Origin: Montifringilla adamsi
Lineage: Eukaryota > Chordata > Aves > Passeriformes > Passeridae
Reading direction: 5' to 3'
Assembly (NCBI GenBank): GCA_017590115.1
Contig: JAGGNK010010225.1
Span: 5,766,001-5,830,000, forward strand
Length of the DNA stretch: 64,000 bases
The notes beneath the pieces are model-generated. The model was not told the origin of the DNA, ran no database searches, and was given only the letters and a program-made list of their open reading frames with translations. A program made the translations under genes and the position numbers. Shown piece by piece: positions 12,552 through 26,126 of this stretch. How positions within the stretch are numbered: the first letter of the stretch is position 1; each line of letters begins with the position of its first letter.

Positions 12552-13234
12552 AGTTAGGCATGAGGAGAACATCACAAGCTGCAATTTAGAATGGTGCATT
12601 TGCATGTTGTTAGTGCTGGAGCAGACATTCTCAGGAAACAAATGAAACAAGCTAGAATATAGAATATAGTGATATGCCACTGACATATAAAAACACGAAG
12701 AAAAAAGAGTAGGGAAGAGATATGAGATTTTTCTTTCACGCTATTAATTAGCATTCATAGTGGTACTTTGGGATTCATATTTTCACCATTGTGTCTACCT
12801 CAGTCAGGCCTTGTACTGAATTATCCTTAATACTAATTTATTTCAGCTGTGTTTTTAATATAGTTCCATGATTTTTCTATAAAAACCTGAAGCAAAACTA
12901 AACAAATATTCCAATCTTAAAAAAATATTAATGCTTTAGAACAACTACTATATTCTAGAAGTTTAATTTCCTATTTTTCTTGTAGTGCCTCAGAGAAACT
13001 TTCACAATTTGTGTTGTGGAAATGATTGTAGATGCCCAATTTAAACATGAAATGTCAAAAGAGTAGTTCTTTCTATAGGAGTCCCAGTGTTTTTCTAGCT
13101 CATATGGCTAAATTCATTTTAGATGTTGTCATAGTGACTACTATATGTGAATCTGTATATTTGCTATAATCTTATGATGTACTGGTGGTGTGAATGTACG
13201 CATGGTGTGAATGTCAACACTTGGTTTAATGTCT
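12551..13234. other. Non-coding AT-rich DNA
   Basis: No gene or repeat family is recognised. A near-repeat of ggtgtgaatgt appears at about 13187-13215, just before the hairpin group at 13235. Confidence 0.55.
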
Positions 13235-13316
13235 ATGTGGTATGATACATTTATCATACCATATTTGGGATATATGCATGTGTCCTAACCTTTGCACACA
13301 TGTACACATCCCATAT
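13235..13316. repeat. Two adjacent inverted repeats (hairpins)
   Basis: The first hairpin has perfect 9-base arms, ggtatgata at 13239-13247 and tatcatacc at 13252-13260, with a 4-base loop. One or more further pairs are possible outside it. The second begins directly afterwards. Arms 13261-13285 and 13294-13316 are complementary over roughly 19 of 23 positions, with a 2-base bulge and an 8-base loop. The second arm pair is alternating purine-pyrimidine (tgcatgtgt and acacatgtaca). The element resembles a short palindromic or cruciform-prone site. Pairing was worked out by eye. Confidence 0.75.
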
Positions 13317-16300
13317 TTTTTGCACATATTTAGTAATGAAAACCATAATTTTTTTTCCTGTAACATGTAATAAGGACTATCGTGATTTTATTTCCAAGTT
13401 AAGAAAACCAAAGTCACCTATGTGCCCAGGTTACTGTGGTAAGATAAGACTGAAATTTTCACAAAAAATATAATGCTTTAAATAAGGAATTCTTTGCATT
13501 AAAATGACATACCACAATTATATGTATTTGTTGTGGAGGAAGCATGACAGACTGATAAGCATAACGTGGAGTCTTGCTTTCAAGAAGTCAGGCAGGGTTA
13601 CAAGGAAAAGGTCAGCCGGTTGTTTGGTGAAGATGAATGGACACTCCAGTGTTCTGGGGTCTGGTGCAGTTTGTGGGAGAACAGAGACAAAAAATTCAAC
13701 TGGTCCTGTCCCAAATCTTCCTGCTCTTTAACTGAACTCAGTTTTCTGTCCAAATCTTGAAAAGAATTTACAATGACAGTTTTCAAATATGTTTACAGAT
13801 GAAAGAGTAATGAAATGCATTAAGGTGTTTGGTTTGAAAGCCATGACTGATCCATGTTTAAGCAAAGGACAGAGCCTTGCTCTGGAAAGACAGTGTATTT
13901 TTGCATTAAGTTGAGAGTGAGACACCTTTGGAATGCTTTTCAGCCATTAGAAACATTAGCGTAATTTTTAAAAGGTATGGAGCAGGGGGTGGAGTTGGAT
14001 GAATGACCCAATAATTCAGGATAGCTCACATTAATGAAACTGATTTGCTGCTTGTCAAAATCGCTGTTGTGTAACCATGATCACATACAGGGAAAATAAT
14101 TTCCTCTGTAGCTGCTGAGGTCACTGTTAGGCTTTCTTGTAAGTTCTATCTCACCTATAAACATACGTCAGGTGAAAATACAAAATACATTAGGAAAACT
14201 TTCAGGAGAAATCAGTGAACATGTATTTGAAGGTGCACTCCTTGCAGCCCATTAGGAAGTGACAAAAAATGAATTCTCACAGAATGTAGGCTGTAATTTT
14301 TATATACAGTGAGAAGTGATACGAGCAGCCATGTTAGATGTTGCAAAAGTCTTGGCCATATCTTTAGCTTGGTTTTTGAGGTGTGTGCAGTGGCAAATCT
14401 TTTGATATCAGCTGCACTGAAGGGCTGGACTATTGCTTATGGCTAGAGAGTGACATTTAAGATGAGGTGGTTTCCTAGAAGAACTGGGTGTCCTGTTTGC
14501 CAAAGTTATTTTTTAAGATCATATTACTCTTGATATTCAGGAGTACTGCATTTCTACCATAAATTAGAGTTAATTTATTTTCTTTCTTTTATGATTGGAA
14601 ATAACTTAAAAGAGATTATTTTCATTATAAACCACACCACATAAATGATCTTTTCATATCAAATTGCTATGCAATTACAGTAACTGTACTGATTGGGAAG
14701 TGGAATACATGCCATTTGCTTTTTAAGGTGTGTAACTGAAAAAACCCACCCCCTCAACTAGCTGATAGAGGGAGGAAAAGAATTGATAGAATGAATTAAA
14801 TGGCTTTTTTAATTTTAGAAATAGTTTGAAATTTTTCATTTCTCATCATGGTGTGCTAAAACTCTGATAAATGTTCCATATTTCTTTAAGGTTTTTGGCT
14901 GCTTTATGGAGAATATCACATGCCTTTTTTTTTTTTTTTTCCCTGTGATTCTTAGTTTAAATAGTGGTGCTAAAATCTTACCAAAATTTATGGCCTGGGT
15001 TTAGAAAATAAGGAGGAAGTCTAGAAGGAAAATAGAACAAGAAGAAAATTACAGATGAGAAATCCTTGACAATTTCTTATTCAGAGAAGGCTTTAGACAT
15101 GACATGATTATCTGGCAAGGCTGACACAGTTTATTTAACTTTGAAATATTCCAGCTACTCATATACAAAAAGAAAGACTTTCTTGTAATAATTTCAGCTT
15201 TAATATCTCAGAATTGCAAATTATTTTGCATGCAATTCTTTTGAGAGGCAAATTAATAATACAAATGCATTTCTGGTAAACAAGCCAGATCAGGAGGCAC
15301 AATCAGCATAGTTAGGAGAATATGCCATGAGAAAAAAAAAAAAAAGCTCATAGAGATATGGAAAATCTTCAGATTAGATTGTGTCAAAAAAAAAGGTGCT
15401 AAAAGCCACTTAGTTGACAGGGCCTAATGTTTCGCTTGTGAATGCTGACAGCTTTAGAATTTATGGCAGTATGGCAGTATAGTATTACAATGCTCATGTT
15501 GACAATTGTGTTATAAAGGCAAACCTAAGTATTTTTACTGAAAATACTGCAGTCCTTTTTAGTGCCATTTTGTGGTGGGTGAGAAATGATATTTATTGTA
15601 ACTAAAATGAGAGATTTAATAATGTACAAAAATCAATAGTTAATATATGTAGCAGTTTATGTCTTTCAAATGGTGTGAAATAATTTCCTTCAAAAATTGA
15701 GTTGATTTACAGCCTTCTTTGAAATATTTTTAAAGATTATATTGATGTTGAAGCTTGCACAAGCTCAAATCATATGGTCCATTTGTGTAATGAAAGGCAA
15801 AAGGAGATCCTCTTGTGCAAACATAAAAAAGAAATGGATGGTGTCATTCCTTAAAAAAAATAATGTGCACAAAGATGCTGATAATTTAAATCCTTAAGAA
15901 GCTCATACTCAGAAATGAAGTAGAATATCTGTCGTTTTGTAAAAAAGAGGGCGATTTTCATTTTGTCAGATGGACTGCATCTTAATGCAAAAAGAAGTAT
16001 CATGTGATGGATTTTCTCAGAAGAACTTCACAATTTCTGCTGTTTAAACTGCCTACTTTCTTTAGGGCTCCTGGTGTAGTTTACTTGGATTTTATCTTTA
16101 ATATTATACTAGACATATTTCTTTATCTCTTTTATTCTTACACTTTGTGGGGAGTAACAAAAAAAATTGGTACTGTTGAAAGAAGAAGACAATTTGTTTT
16201 GCTGTTGTAAAGAATTAATTAGTCTTTTCAAATGGGCCATAAAGATTTTAAACTTTTTCTTCCAATGAAAACTTATCATAATTTAAGCATTAGCTAAACT

Positions 16301-19300
16301 TAAATATTTCAGCTGCAGAACTAAGTGTTCCATGAATTTCTCTGTCCACCACCTTCAATGAATGAGGAAGCAGTGCAAAAACAGCCCATTACGATGATAT
16401 TATTTATAGCCCAGTAATTGTGAATCTATGTATAACTGCTCTTTTGCAAATAATTGAGTCATCCTTACAGCTGCAAGTACGTACAACTGTGCCAATAGCC
16501 TGCTCAAACTCAAGAAAGTATTTTTCAAAATTTCGTCTCCTCTTCTAAACTGTTTGCGAAAAAATTGATAATTCAAACTGTAAAGGAGGCACCTGACATT
16601 TATACACCAATAAATGTTTTTAAAGTACTCACAGGTTAGAGACATAAATATCTCCATGCAACATAAATGACAGTTAAGAATTTAATTGTAACCACTGTGG
16701 TAAAAATTAGGTGTGGTTAAGTCTGACTTGTGCAACAAACCATATGGAGCAATTTAGTTGTATTTACTGTGCTTTTGATATACTTAGAGGTACTTGCCAT
16801 AGTCCTTGCCTAAACTCAGTGCTGTCACTTACAGAAATTTGGAATCCTACATTCTAAAAAGGTAGGATTTAAAGATTTTTTTTATAACTGCATGAACTCT
16901 AACAAATGGCTCACTATTCCTTTCTAAACTTTGATTTGATATTCATCCTTATCTACCCTGGCCACTAAAGGGTAGTTCATAAGGCACTAAAGAAGAAAAA
17001 AGTGATTATTTGTAAAATTAATTATAATATTTACATTTCCTATGCAAGCTGGTTTGGCACTGAATGTTTTCCATTTTTAATTGAAAGTTGTAATAATATC
17101 ACAATATTTGCATTTTAATAATTTTTATCTATATCATAATTTGTGATCATCAATTCTTCCACACTATATGTACTGGCCTAGATAGAGTAATTAATATACT
17201 AAATTCAGTCTACCCAATGAAACTATCTGTTAGTTGGTTTCTTGTTATTTGGTGTCACACAAGGATCTGGAAAGGAGGATCAGGGCTTATCTTTTATTTC
17301 TTTAAGTAAGTAGAAGTAAGTAGAACTTCATGGCAGAAGTAGATAAATCTCATCTTGCTTCCTATGCTTAAGCAATAAATATTTGTTAAATTTAAACATG
17401 TACCACACACACATAGACAGAACCAATTTAATATAAAAAAATAGGGCTGCAGTGAGATAGAGATAATAATAATAGGGTTAAAAAGTTACAAAGTTCCATT
17501 TGAAAGAAAAAATCAGAATAATCAGCAAATGCATGGAATATTATTGTTTGCAAATGGAAGCATCCACAGTGGTCTAGCATGGCACAGTGTGGAAACGTAT
17601 TCACCTTATTGCAGAGACACTGCACATCAAAAAGGCGATACAGAAGATAAATTCTTTAAATTTGGTGGCCTATCTGTCGTCAGCTCCAAGGCTTTTATTG
17701 TCTCCTGAGACATTGCAGTAATGCTTGATCCATCAAGGGGGATCAGGAGGAAGGGGGTTTGGAACTGTCTGGGAGGCAAACACTTTCACAATAAGTATCC
17801 TGGGATAAATTAAGAATCCTGCACCAAATACATTGCATCCTGGGCTTGTTTAAATAAAGAAAACACTGGCACATTTCAAGCACCAGTTAAATAGGAAATT
17901 ACAACATCTATTCATTAAAGATATATTGAAATTTTGTCCTTCTGCACTCCTGTACATTGATGTAAGCCTAAATCATCTCTCCAACAGAGCTGTATGGTGA
18001 GAATCTACATGCTGCTTGGAAATTTTTTTTCTCTTTCCTAAATATTCACTGTACTTGCATGCTTACTATGTATACTTTGCAACTATTTGACTATCTGGTT
18101 TCTGACTCTAAAGATTCTAAGTTCTGGCCTTTATTTCTGTCCCTACATGCATTCCTTATTATCTTTTAACTTAATATTGTAGCCCTTTAATTTCCAGTTA
18201 CAAAAATTAATGCCCCTTCCTTCAGCTGCTGCATGTATTCCTCAGTTTTAATCAAGAACCTGATTTCCTGATCTTATTCCTGTTCCTGCTCTTCATCTTC
18301 ATAATGAGTTTTTTTAACAATTAGATATGCTTATTGTGTATCTGTTCTTGTCTGTTATTTGCCTACTTATTTGCATAAGTTCCACTCACCTTGGATGCCT
18401 CCTATCCATTTCAGACTTACATCTGTATCTAATTGCAAAAGGTGCTTCATCTTGTAGCGTGATCTTGGAGTTACAACATTTACTCTGATCCTCCTCCACC
18501 TTTTTCCTTAATACCATCTGGAATTCTGAAATCAGTTGGCTACCAGGGAGATGTTTAAATTTAACAGCCTATTGGAGATAGGCAGGCTTGTTTATAAGAA
18601 GTTTTTTCAAAGAGTAAGTTGAACATTCAAACAGATGTAAGCCATCAAAATGAACATGTATGTCTGTTCCTATTCTACACAGTCACAGTTTGGATCTTCC
18701 CCTTCCTGTGCTGTCATGCTTCTCTCGCTTTTCTTGTTGATGCTTAATTTCAGATGAATTGTCTTTGTTCAGGACAGAGACTGACTTTATTTAGAGACTC
18801 ACTCCCAAGAGACCCACAGCCTTGATTAAAGACACTGGATGGTACAGCAATATAAATAATAATTGTAATTAAAGTGAAGGTCCTGAAGCAACTTCTTAGA
18901 GGGAAGAGTCTACACTATAGCCATTCTCTTGTACTTTTTCTTTCTGCCATGTTACAGATTCAGTCCTGCAAGGATTTGAGCTTTCTGCAGCCTATTGAAC
19001 TCCTGACTAGACCGGGCAGAAATCTTCATGACCTCAGAGGAGAGAGGCACCTTACTTTTGTTTTTGTTTTCAGATAAACTTGCAAGGCCTGAAAAATCGT
19101 GTCCTAGTAGATTTGTCATATTGCAATATGAGTGATTTTTACACACGAGGTGCTAGAATATTTGTAGCACTGATGCAGGACAGAAGGAGAATAATGGTCA
19201 CATTAAAAAAAAAATCCAAGGGAGTAATTTTAAGATGGCATATTGGCAGAGAAAATTGCAGCATAGTGCAGAGTGATAGATTACAGTGCATCTTGTTAAT

Positions 19301-20628
19301 GCTTCAGTACTTAACCTCTGCAAATCATTTTGAATTCCAAATGGAAATGAAAAGATAAAAATCTGAAGATAATTTCATCAGATACCTGAAAGGTCTTTTG
19401 TGATGTTCTAACTGAACCAGCAAATGATTTTTCTGGTGTCAGTGGCAGCAAAACAACACTGCTGTTTGAGGAGTTTGACAGATTTCATTGTGAGAAGTGA
19501 TGAGAGGTGAGCCAGAAAAGGAAGAGGCATTCATTATTATTTAAGCAAAAAGAGTGAAGGCAATGTAGTGAAGCTAAAAGAAGGAAAGCACTTTAATTTA
19601 CAATAAATTTGCAACACTGACTTCATGTCATGTTTTTGCCAACTAGGCAGAGAATATTAGACTCATATTCAAAGGAAAAAAATTGTAAAGATGGTTGTTT
19701 CTTAAATTTTCTTTGGGTTGACATAGTTTTAAAATCTAGTAATGTTGTTTTGACACAGCTGCAGGATTTTCATCAATTTTCTAAATAAGATTTGCATAAT
19801 CATAGCAACATAAAAAGAGAGAAAATATAAAATGACACCTTTTGTAAATTAACACATCTGGTGGAGGAGATAAAAATACAAGATGGCCTAATGTTTACAT
19901 TAGTTTATCAACTAGACACTAGAATGCTGGTAGTGTTTCTGGCAAAATTTGTAGCTTATGTTTATTGATCAAGTCCTAAGAGTAACTTTTCTCCAGAATA
20001 CGCATACTTTTCCATTTACATTAAAAACATAAAAGTGAATTTTACATGCTGTGAACTCAAGTTCAGACTGAATTTGGCTGGAGGATGCAATGGGATGAAT
20101 TAAATAGGCTGCCATTAACCTTGTGGTTCAGATGAGGTTATGAAACAGTACACATGACTACAGATAATATAATAGAAAAGACCTCTAATGTTATTGCATG
20201 TATTGTCTTTGCCAGAACATGAGGTCACCTCCTCTACCATATCCCTCTGCCTTAAAGTAAATTTATTTCAGCTGTTTACTAAGGGGAAAGAATAATTTTC
20301 CTTATGCTATTTGATGGGTTTTTTTGCATTTGGTCTAAATGTTACTTGTGTTCTTGTATTATGTGCTATCATATTTTCTGCTTTGTATATTGGCAACTTA
20401 CCTACCAGCAGTAATTAAAAGAAAAATTTCTTCATGCTCTTAGAGATGTAAATAAAGGTATCACCAGTGAAGCCTCTGTGTACTGTGTAGCAGGGTATGC
20501 ATTACAAAGAGCTTTGCTTTGTTTTGAAAGCATCACAAAGAATGTAATTTTTCATGAGTATCAGAAAAGCTCACGTAGGAGTAATTGACCCATCTAAATG
20601 GTTAGTTTTTTGCTATGGGTATATAGCA
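13317..20628. other. Non-coding AT-rich DNA with scattered simple repeats
   Basis: No defensible gene is present. Open frames of 60-92 codons are scattered on both strands, including overlapping ones in three frames around 13504-13786, which is typical of chance. Simple sequence includes T16 at 14925-14940, A14 at 15332-15345, and a 10-base tandem agtaagtaga at about 17305-17325. A pyrimidine-rich stretch runs from about 18040 to 18520. Around 15200-15265 there are ATGCAAAT-like and AATTA motifs that could belong to a regulatory element, but this is guesswork from one sequence. Confidence 0.55.
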
Positions 20629-20656
20629 TATAAGCACTGCTGTATAAGCACTGCTC
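20629..20656. repeat. 14-bp tandem duplication
   Basis: tataagcactgctg at 20629-20642 is followed immediately by tataagcactgctc, a 14-base tandem copy with one difference at the last base. It lies about 35 bp before the 3' end of the CR1 copy at 20691. Confidence 0.95.
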
Positions 20657-20690
20657 TTCAATTCACATCCTAGTGCTGCCTTACCTTCAT

Positions 20691-21200
20691 ATAATCAGAA
20701 TGCTTGAAGTTCTGAAAGGCTTCTAAGACCATCAAGTCCAGCCATTAACCCAGCACTGCTAAGTCCACCTAGGGGTGATCTGAACCATGTCCCTAAGTGC
20801 CACATGGTGTTTTCTGAATTTCCAGGGATGGTGACTTAACCACTTGCCTCAGCAGCCTGTTCCAGTGCTTGACAACCTGTTCAGTGAAGAAATTTTTCAT
20901 AATATCCAATCTAAACCTGTTACTTTAGGGCATTCCCTCTTGTCCTACTGCTTGTTACTTTGGGGTGTCGCATCTTGCTACACCCTCCTTTCAGGCAGTT
21001 GTACAGAGCAATGAGGTCCCTACTGAGCCTCCTTTCCTCCAAACTAAACCTCTCTGAGCCACTCCTTATAAAACTTGTGCCCCACACCCTTCACCAGTTC
21101 CACTGCCCTTCCTTGGACACACTTCAGCACATCAAAGTCTCTCTCGTACTGAGGAGCCCAAAACTGAACACAAATTTTCTCTCCTTTTGTGTGGTTACCA
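20691..21200 (-). mobile_element. CR1 LINE 3' portion, antisense
   Basis: On the + strand this is the reverse complement of a CR1 3' end. It starts with an ataatcagaatgcttgaag block (the tail and 3' UTR start). Next comes the accatcaagtccagccattaacc block, then gcagcctgttccagtgcttgacaacc (split here: gcagcctgttccagtgc, ttgacaacc). After that comes aagaaatttttcataatatc, and the cctttcaggcagttgtac and ttcaccagttccactgccct blocks. It ends near aaaactgaacaca, followed by a degraded gtgtggttacca. The element therefore runs from about 21200 (5' truncated, late ORF2) to 20691 (3' end) on the - strand. An 84-codon + strand open frame at 20960-21214 is a shadow of this antisense copy. Divergence is moderate, with small deletions relative to typical CR1. 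Confidence 0.93.
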
Positions 21201-24200
21201 TGACAAGTAGTTAAGATTTAGCTGCAAAAGATTCCAAGACTGTGAGTTTTTCTCCATTCTCCTTCAAAGTGTTAATAAGTATAATCCTGGCAAACAGGTT
21301 TTATCTTATCTAAGTGTTTTTGACTGTACCAGCAAGGCTCTTTAATATCTGAAACTATTTTAACTATTTAACTTTTAACTGTTAGTCAGCCTCTGGCTCT
21401 GTATGCCAAATGGAGGCTAAGCAAACATACAAATTCTTCTTTTTCTAACTAATAAAGCTCAAAATTATTACTGAGAGTCTATTCCTTATTTAACATTATG
21501 TGCAAGATATCTAGCAAAAACTTGTTTGAGAGATATGAAAAAAGTTTTCTTCTATTTCTGTGCAATGTCAGTCACACTAAATCACATTTTCACTAGAAAA
21601 CTTGATGAAGCTGAGGACATGGACAAAAGTGTGTAAAGGCTGTGCTGTGTCTTGCAGACACTCTGCAAAAGTGTTTTTTTAAGCATATATAGCCTGATGA
21701 TATATAGCATGATGGGTGGTTCTTTTTTCGAGAAACTTAAGATATGACAAATAATAACCACAGCTGGTGCAAGCAAAGCTGTTAAATTGATTTCCTGTAA
21801 AAAATTGTAAAAGCAACTTTTTGTTTTTCATTTTAAACTTCAGTAAGTACTTGGCTATTTCAGTGAGTTAAAGACGTAAGTATTTAAATGACATAACTTC
21901 CAGTTTAACTTGACTTTAAGACACTTGACTCTTCCATAATGAACAGCATTATTCTGGACAGTCTCTAAGGCATGCAGAACCAGTGAGACCAGGATGAAAA
22001 ACACAAATTTTATTTCATAGAAAAAAATCAGAATATAAACGTTGTACTCCAGGTTAGAATGACTTTGGAGTCCAAAAATACATTTCATAGAAAATTAATG
22101 AGTATTCCATCTCTGCTTTAGCCATAATGTTTTATCTGGAGAAGAAATTAACACAAATAACTTTGAAATTTTCAAGCATTTGAGTCTTCTCTACATTTAG
22201 GTCAGAACCTTCTGTCTTCATTTTCAGTGGCTGGTAACATATGGGATGGCTATTGAATATTATCAATGAATTCCCTTCAGACCTGCTAAAGCTTTCAAAT
22301 TAAGACATCTGTATCAACCTATCTATGCATTGATCTGTTATAATAATCTGCTGGGTCCATCTTTATTTTTTTCTAAGATGACAAGTATTTAGGTTGAGCT
22401 GCAATTTCTAATGATGATTTAATAATCAGAAAACTTGGAATTTAATCTCAGACTTTTTCTCCTCATCTTGTGAGGCTTCTTATTGGTATTTCCTCTGGAC
22501 TAAGTGGTCACCATGAAAGTAAGCAGACATATTTTTTTGCTGCTAGGATGGATGTATCTGGGTGCTGTGATATTAAACACCAAAGTTCTTGCACATTTGT
22601 CAGTGTTTGTGGCTCCGAGGTGTAATAGATTGTGCTTGTTCTTAGTTCTGAAGGCAGAATATCTCATAAAACCAGTAATATGCTTTTCATTATTTTTATC
22701 TTAAAAGTAGTGTGATTTATAACACTCTTCCAGTTTGGATGTTCTCCCCATGAAATGGCATTGCTATCATGCATTTGGAAACAGTTACTACAGTAGTCTA
22801 GGTAGTCACGGTGTTTCCTGTAAACAGTGCTCAAAATGTTTATGGCTTGATTATGAAAATGCTAGTGTTCACATATTTCCAAGTGTTAATGTTGTTTGGC
22901 ACTGTATATACCAGGAACCAGTTGTAAAATCTCCAGGAGATCTGGAATTATTAATCCATATTTTTTTATCAGCTTGTTCCCTTGTAGGCATCAACACTGG
23001 CATTAATAATCAGGGTTTCCTATCTATTTCTTGCATCTTTTTGTTAAACCACCTGTCCAATAGTTTTAATGTAAGTTTAGAATAATGTCAAATTAAACAT
23101 GCTATATAAATATGTGATGTTATGTATGCTTCAGTAAAATAATTGCACCAAAGAGAGCTTGAGATTTTTGTCAAATTTATACAACTGCCCAATACCAAAA
23201 TAACATTGCCAGTATCCATGGTCATGACAAAAACTGCTAACAGCTGACAGAATGGCATTAGAGATATTCTCTCTACTAGATAGAAATAAAAAGTGATTTG
23301 GTACCACATAGTCTCACGTATTTTCCTGAAAGTTCTGAAAGTCAACATAGTTGGACATTTGCTTTGGGCCAGCTGGGTAGCTGATTTGTAGGGTAAAGAA
23401 AATGAAGGAAAAACTATAACAATCTTTCTGTTTAAGTCATTGGCAAACTCTACATACATGTTGGACCTGACAGAGACCTCAGATGTTTCAAAAATATGTT
23501 TCTCTATAGACTGCTTTAATTATTCTTTTGTTTTTGTTGTTAAGCATTAGGAAGGGTTGTGTTCTGTTCTTTCATGTGCACTAGTGATTATTGTTCAGGC
23601 ACCATGGTGGTTTTCTAGCAGTTATCCTTTGTAACTGAGAGCCTGAACCTCGAGTCTTTCTAATGGAGTCTTCTAATATTTGAGCATGGAAGTCCTCTTT
23701 TTATGTCTGTTTTAGGTTTTTTCCCAGTTATTTTTCTATTTTTTCATATTCTAAAGCATTTAGCATTTTGAGGAATAAGAAAGTTTGTACAGAACCATGG
23801 ATAAGAACTTTAAAATTCTTAACCACAAGTCCAATCAGAGCCTTAGGAATATGTTTGTGAAATTTGCATAGTGGAAGAAAATTACATATTCACAGTGCAG
23901 TTACTGAAAAATATCCCAGAGTGATTGTGCAGATCCTTGCTCTTTGATTGGCTAATGATAGGTTTTAGGCAATCACAGTAAAGGGAATAGCACATTATGC
24001 AGTTATTTAAAAATTAACTTCTGCAAATCAGGCATGTATAGTCAATCAGAATGCAAGGAAGTAGATACAGTTTGAGGAAAGAAATAGTCAAATTATTTTG
24101 CCAAACTAACAACCCTTGTGATTGGAAGTGATTGATGTATCTTTTCTGAAACTTTAAAAAAAAAAAAAATCATCTTCCAAGAATGAGAGAGCATCAAGAC

Positions 24201-25803
24201 TATCAGTGTAAATGTTAGGCCAAAATACACATAAGAGTTTTTGGGATTTAGTAAAAGCTATGCCATCTTTACCAGCTGCATTTACATGGCCACTTTACCG
24301 GAAGAACAAGTTTTAGTTTTTCTGTTAATTTAGAATATAACAAATAAAGTGAAAGGCCTGGAAACTACCTTTTGTGATGGGATGTTTTCATGGTGAAGAA
24401 ACCACTTTCCTTTGTCTCTCTCTTTCTTAGCCCTTGAATTTATTTTTCCTAAAATTGTAACTGGGATAAAAAAAATCCAAACAGCAGCTTGAACTGGGCA
24501 ATATACGCATGTTTTAAAAATTAATTTTATATTGCTTCTTTTATTCACTGGTCTTTTGTGTGGGTGTGGGTAAGATCAAAGAAATGATGTGTCCTGACAG
24601 CTGCTCTACAATAGTTTCAAGTTGCTAAAAACCGTGAGGACTTGATTATCTAGTAAATTGCCAGAAAGCAGACTGGTTTTCTCAAGAGTCCTATAGATGA
24701 AAAAGTATTGATTAGTAAGTGCATTCCAAGAAATGTATAGCAAATATGTAATGTGAAGGTTAACACTTACATAGGAATTGGCTTAATACTGTTTTTATTC
24801 ATATTTTGTTTTTCCCATGAAAGGTGATTTAAAATTGCAAAAGGATGTAATTTATTTCCTTTAAATCTTCATTAGAGAACCAACACTGATTTTTAGCCAG
24901 ACCTTTCTCTCTTATTTAATTATAAAACTCTTCCTCAATTCTGATAAATACATACAAATATAAAATGCTGACTGTTGAATACAGACAAAATAATTTATTT
25001 AATTCATCCCCTATGAGATCCATCTTGGAAAAACAGTCTTCCAGCTCTAACTGCTGGAAAATTATTTGCCTTTGTAAAACAGGAGAGGCTTGCTTTTTAA
25101 GTCCCATTAACTTCCAATTTATTGGTGCTGACTGTGAAGGGATATTTTTGTTACTTTGGATAAATATGTTCAAAAAGAATAGCACCTTTGCTGATTTAGT
25201 ACTCCCCACCTATTTTAATCAGTTGAACATCTGGCCATCTGGCTTTCCATTTGATGTTTGTGTTTAATTTTGTGGTTTTGGGATGTAGCTCATACTAGAC
25301 AATTCAGCCCATCTCTGAATATGTAAGTGATGGGTGAATAATGGAGATCTGTTTGTATGTGGACTAGAGACAGGGTATCTCACTGTGAGACTAAATGCAT
25401 TATTCCAAGCATAGTTTGCACTTTTTATAATGTAACTGCTGGACTGAATATCCTTTCAGAGTTTTGTGTGGGACAAGGTTTCTTCAATGATTAGATTCCT
25501 GAAATCTGATTCCAGTTTCAAATATAATTCTAAAGGGTAGTTGTGTTCCTTCCTAGTGGTACAGAGAGTCCATGCACTAACTATATAAATGATCTGAAAG
25601 TTCAAAGGCCTAAAAAGTAAGTCTAAGCTTGTAGTATCGCCTGCTGACAAGAATAATGAATTTCCCACATATGGATTTAATTCAAATAAGTTCTGAGTGT
25701 TTATACTAAAATAACATTCATGGATGTACAAACAAAAATTACACACAATGGCAAATTACCCATAAGCCATTACCTTCACTGTACTACAAACTTCTTGCTA
25801 AAT
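21201..25803. other. Non-coding DNA, several mid-length open frames
   Basis: No gene is recognised. A 15-base tandem duplication lies at 21685-21714 (atatatagcctgatg then atatatagcatgatg). Between 22504 and 23459 there are three back-to-back open frames: 66 and 116 codons on +, then 123 codons on -. None shows a known domain, a clear codon pattern or conserved motifs. A14 occurs at 24156-24169. An inverted CCAAT box (gattggctaatg) lies near 23947, with no other promoter element beside it. Confidence 0.55.
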
Positions 25804-25928
25804 ATGGTGCTTTAACCCCAGGGGGCAATTAAGAACTTCACAGCTGCTTGCTTACTCCTCTGCAGTAGGATGGGGGAGATGATCAGAAGAATATGGGCGG
25901 GAAAACTCATGGCTTGAGATAAAGATGG

Positions 25929-25934
25929 TTTAAT
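25929..25934 (-). promoter_or_regulatory. LTR polyadenylation signal (ATTAAA)
   Basis: On the - strand, tttaat reads ATTAAA within the expected position near the end of the LTR, upstream of its 3' terminus. It is probably a former viral signal. Whether it still works is unknown. Confidence 0.6.
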
Positions 25935-26118
25935 AGGTAAAGCAAAAGCTGCGCACATAAGCAAAGCAAAGCAATACAAGGAATTCCTTCACCACTTGCC
26001 ATGGGCAGGCTGGTGTTCAACCATCTCCAGGAGAGCAGAGCTCCATCACATGTAGTGGCTACTTGGAATACAACAGCAATTACTCTGAACATCCCTCCCA
26101 TCCTCCTCCTTCCCCAGC

Positions 26119-26126
26119 TTTATATA
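26119..26126 (-). promoter_or_regulatory. LTR TATA box (TATATAAA)
   Basis: The + strand tttatata reads TATATAAA on the - strand, followed there by AGCTGGGG. The TATA box and the purine-rich block downstream of it are at the normal positions for this LTR family. The upstream enhancer part of U3 is partly lost, so activity is doubtful. Confidence 0.65.

Noticed and set aside
20960..21214. 84-codon open frame on +
   Set aside because: It is antisense to the CR1 3' portion at 20691-21200.
23930..23990. Inverted CCAAT box (gattggctaatg) as a promoter
   Set aside because: There is no accompanying TATA box, CpG island or exon on either side, and single CCAAT motifs are frequent by chance.
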